Source: an uncultured Rhodospirillales bacterium (GTDB lineage Bacteria > Pseudomonadota > Alphaproteobacteria > ATCC43930 > CGMCC-115725). From it: DNA of 5,987 bases. The notes beneath the pieces are model-generated. The model ran no database searches. It was not told where the DNA came from and saw only the letters and a list, made by a program, of their open reading frames with translations. Positions 5,258-5,987 of the stretch are shown piece by piece (position 1 is the stretch's first letter; every line of letters starts with the position of its first letter). The stretch is from positions 1-5,987 of the forward strand of contig CAIUCF010000938.1 in assembly GCA_903897565.1 (NCBI GenBank). Direction: 5' to 3'. The position numbers and the translations under genes are program-made.

Positions 5258-5987
5258 CAGTTCTCTCCTCGGTCGGACGGGCCATCTTGTGCCGCAACCC
5301 GAACCACTGCTCGACCATACCCAAGGCGACGATCAAAGGGATCGGCCACCCAACCACGAAACTCACCACGTACAGCACCGGCACCACCAGCCAATAGGCT
5401 GGATATTTGTCGGCCCAACTATGGACAACCGCAAACCCTCCGAACATGATCGGCACCGCCGACATGATCGCGAGGTTCCCCCCGATAAACCGCACTTCAC
5501 CCGACCCCGCCGCCCCCGCGGCAAGAGCCACCACCATGAAGATCGACGTCCAGCGCGGCATCGTCAGCCGTGCCATTCGGGGCGATCCCCATTTATTCCA
5601 ACCGAACCGCGCCAGCGAACCCTGGGCCAAGACGCCGTTGCCGATGGCGATCAGCATCACGACGCTGCCCACGATTCCGGGAACGAAACCCACCAGCAGA
5701 TTCAACGTCGGGATATCGACCCACGACATCCGGCCACGATGGGCCGCTGCCAGGACCGAGCCGATCCCCAGCCGGATCCGCGTCTGCAAGCCGCCGCTAA
5801 CACCGAGATTGACGATGTCCGCCGCGACGAACGCCGTGACCACGACCGCCGCCAGGGCAATCAGCATCAACGCCGGATCGGGCTTGCGTCCGCGCAGCGC
5901 CGCCCCCGTCATTGCGAGGACCGGAAGCGGCGCGAGCACCGCATATTCAAGTCCCAGCATCAGATGGGCAGCGAGTGCCAGCATGCC
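5250..5987 (-). CDS. DUF2232 multi-pass membrane protein, 5' end outside the window
   Basis: The visible 245 or so residues hold at least six hydrophobic segments: about 1-30, 38-60 (LMLIALAAVVVTAFVAADIV), 92-120 (TLNLLVGFVPGIVGSVVMLIAIG), 148-160, 168-190 and a long final pair from YWLVVPVLYVVSFVVGWPIPLIVALGMVEQWFG, ending in a short charged tail. The final two segments and the gene's place immediately before rplI match the DUF2232 proteins of the alphaproteobacterial rpsF-rpsR-DUF2232-rplI operon; rpsR and rpsF are expected to the right. The frame is open at the window edge; an ATG at 5984 could be internal, since family members are nearer 300 residues. The function is not known; a transport or membrane-domain role is only suggested by topology. 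Confidence 0.85.
   Translation of the reverse strand, partial: GMLALAAHLMLGLEYAVLAPLPVLAMTGAALRGRKPDPALMLIALAAVVVTAFVAADIVNLGVSGGLQTRIRLGIGSVLAAAHRGRMSWVDIPTLNLLVGFVPGIVGSVVMLIAIGNGVLAQGSLARFGWNKWGSPRMARLTMPRWTSIFMVVALAAGAAGSGEVRFIGGNLAIMSAVPIMFGGFAVVHSWADKYPAYWLVVPVLYVVSFVVGWPIPLIVALGMVEQWFGLRHKMARPTEERTDG

Noticed and set aside
1..5987. tRNA, rRNA, CRISPR array, insertion sequence or phage attachment site
   Set aside because: No cloverleaf, regularly spaced repeats, transposase frame or terminal inverted repeats were seen on either strand.

Overview
The window is GC-rich DNA from what looks like an alphaproteobacterium, perhaps a member of the Rhodospirillales. That placement is inferred from the alphaproteobacterial type of SspB, the DUF2232-rplI pairing usually seen behind rpsF-rpsR, the RHH_4-type ribbon-helix-helix protein and the codon use. 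Seven genes are nearly certain and an eighth, a small membrane protein, is probable. One gene runs off each end of the window.

Left part (2-1732): the C-terminal part of a 5-oxoprolinase (hydantoinase B/HyuB-type domain) on the plus strand converges on a small ribbon-helix-helix gene on the minus strand. Two small hairpins lie between their stop codons. An AT-rich stretch around 1905-1960 holds a plausible promoter for the RHH gene.

Middle part (1960-3794, minus strand): a compact four-gene operon. In transcription order it holds an ECF sigma factor, a membrane-anchored anti-sigma-like protein, a short single-pass protein with a His-rich outer tail, and a single-pass periplasmic sensor-like protein of the metal-resistance (CnrX/PF13801-like) type. 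The last two start with the same N-terminal module. Each start codon lies 17 bases inside the end of the preceding gene, within nearly the same sequence, so this is a tandem duplication that copied the overlap junction too. The likely logic is a CnrYXH-like envelope stress or metal circuit: the sensor and anti-sigma proteins hold the sigma factor at the membrane until a periplasmic signal releases it. Upstream lies a perfect TATAAT box overlapped by a 19-base perfect dyad, a candidate operator.

Right part (3930-5987, minus strand): housekeeping genes. These are a DUF2232 membrane protein (5' end outside the window), rplI (ribosomal protein L9) overlapping it by 8 bases, a strong hairpin just after rplI, then sspB, the ClpXP adaptor, with its own possible promoter. 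The unusual biology sits in the sigma-factor operon; the flanks are ordinary chromosome.
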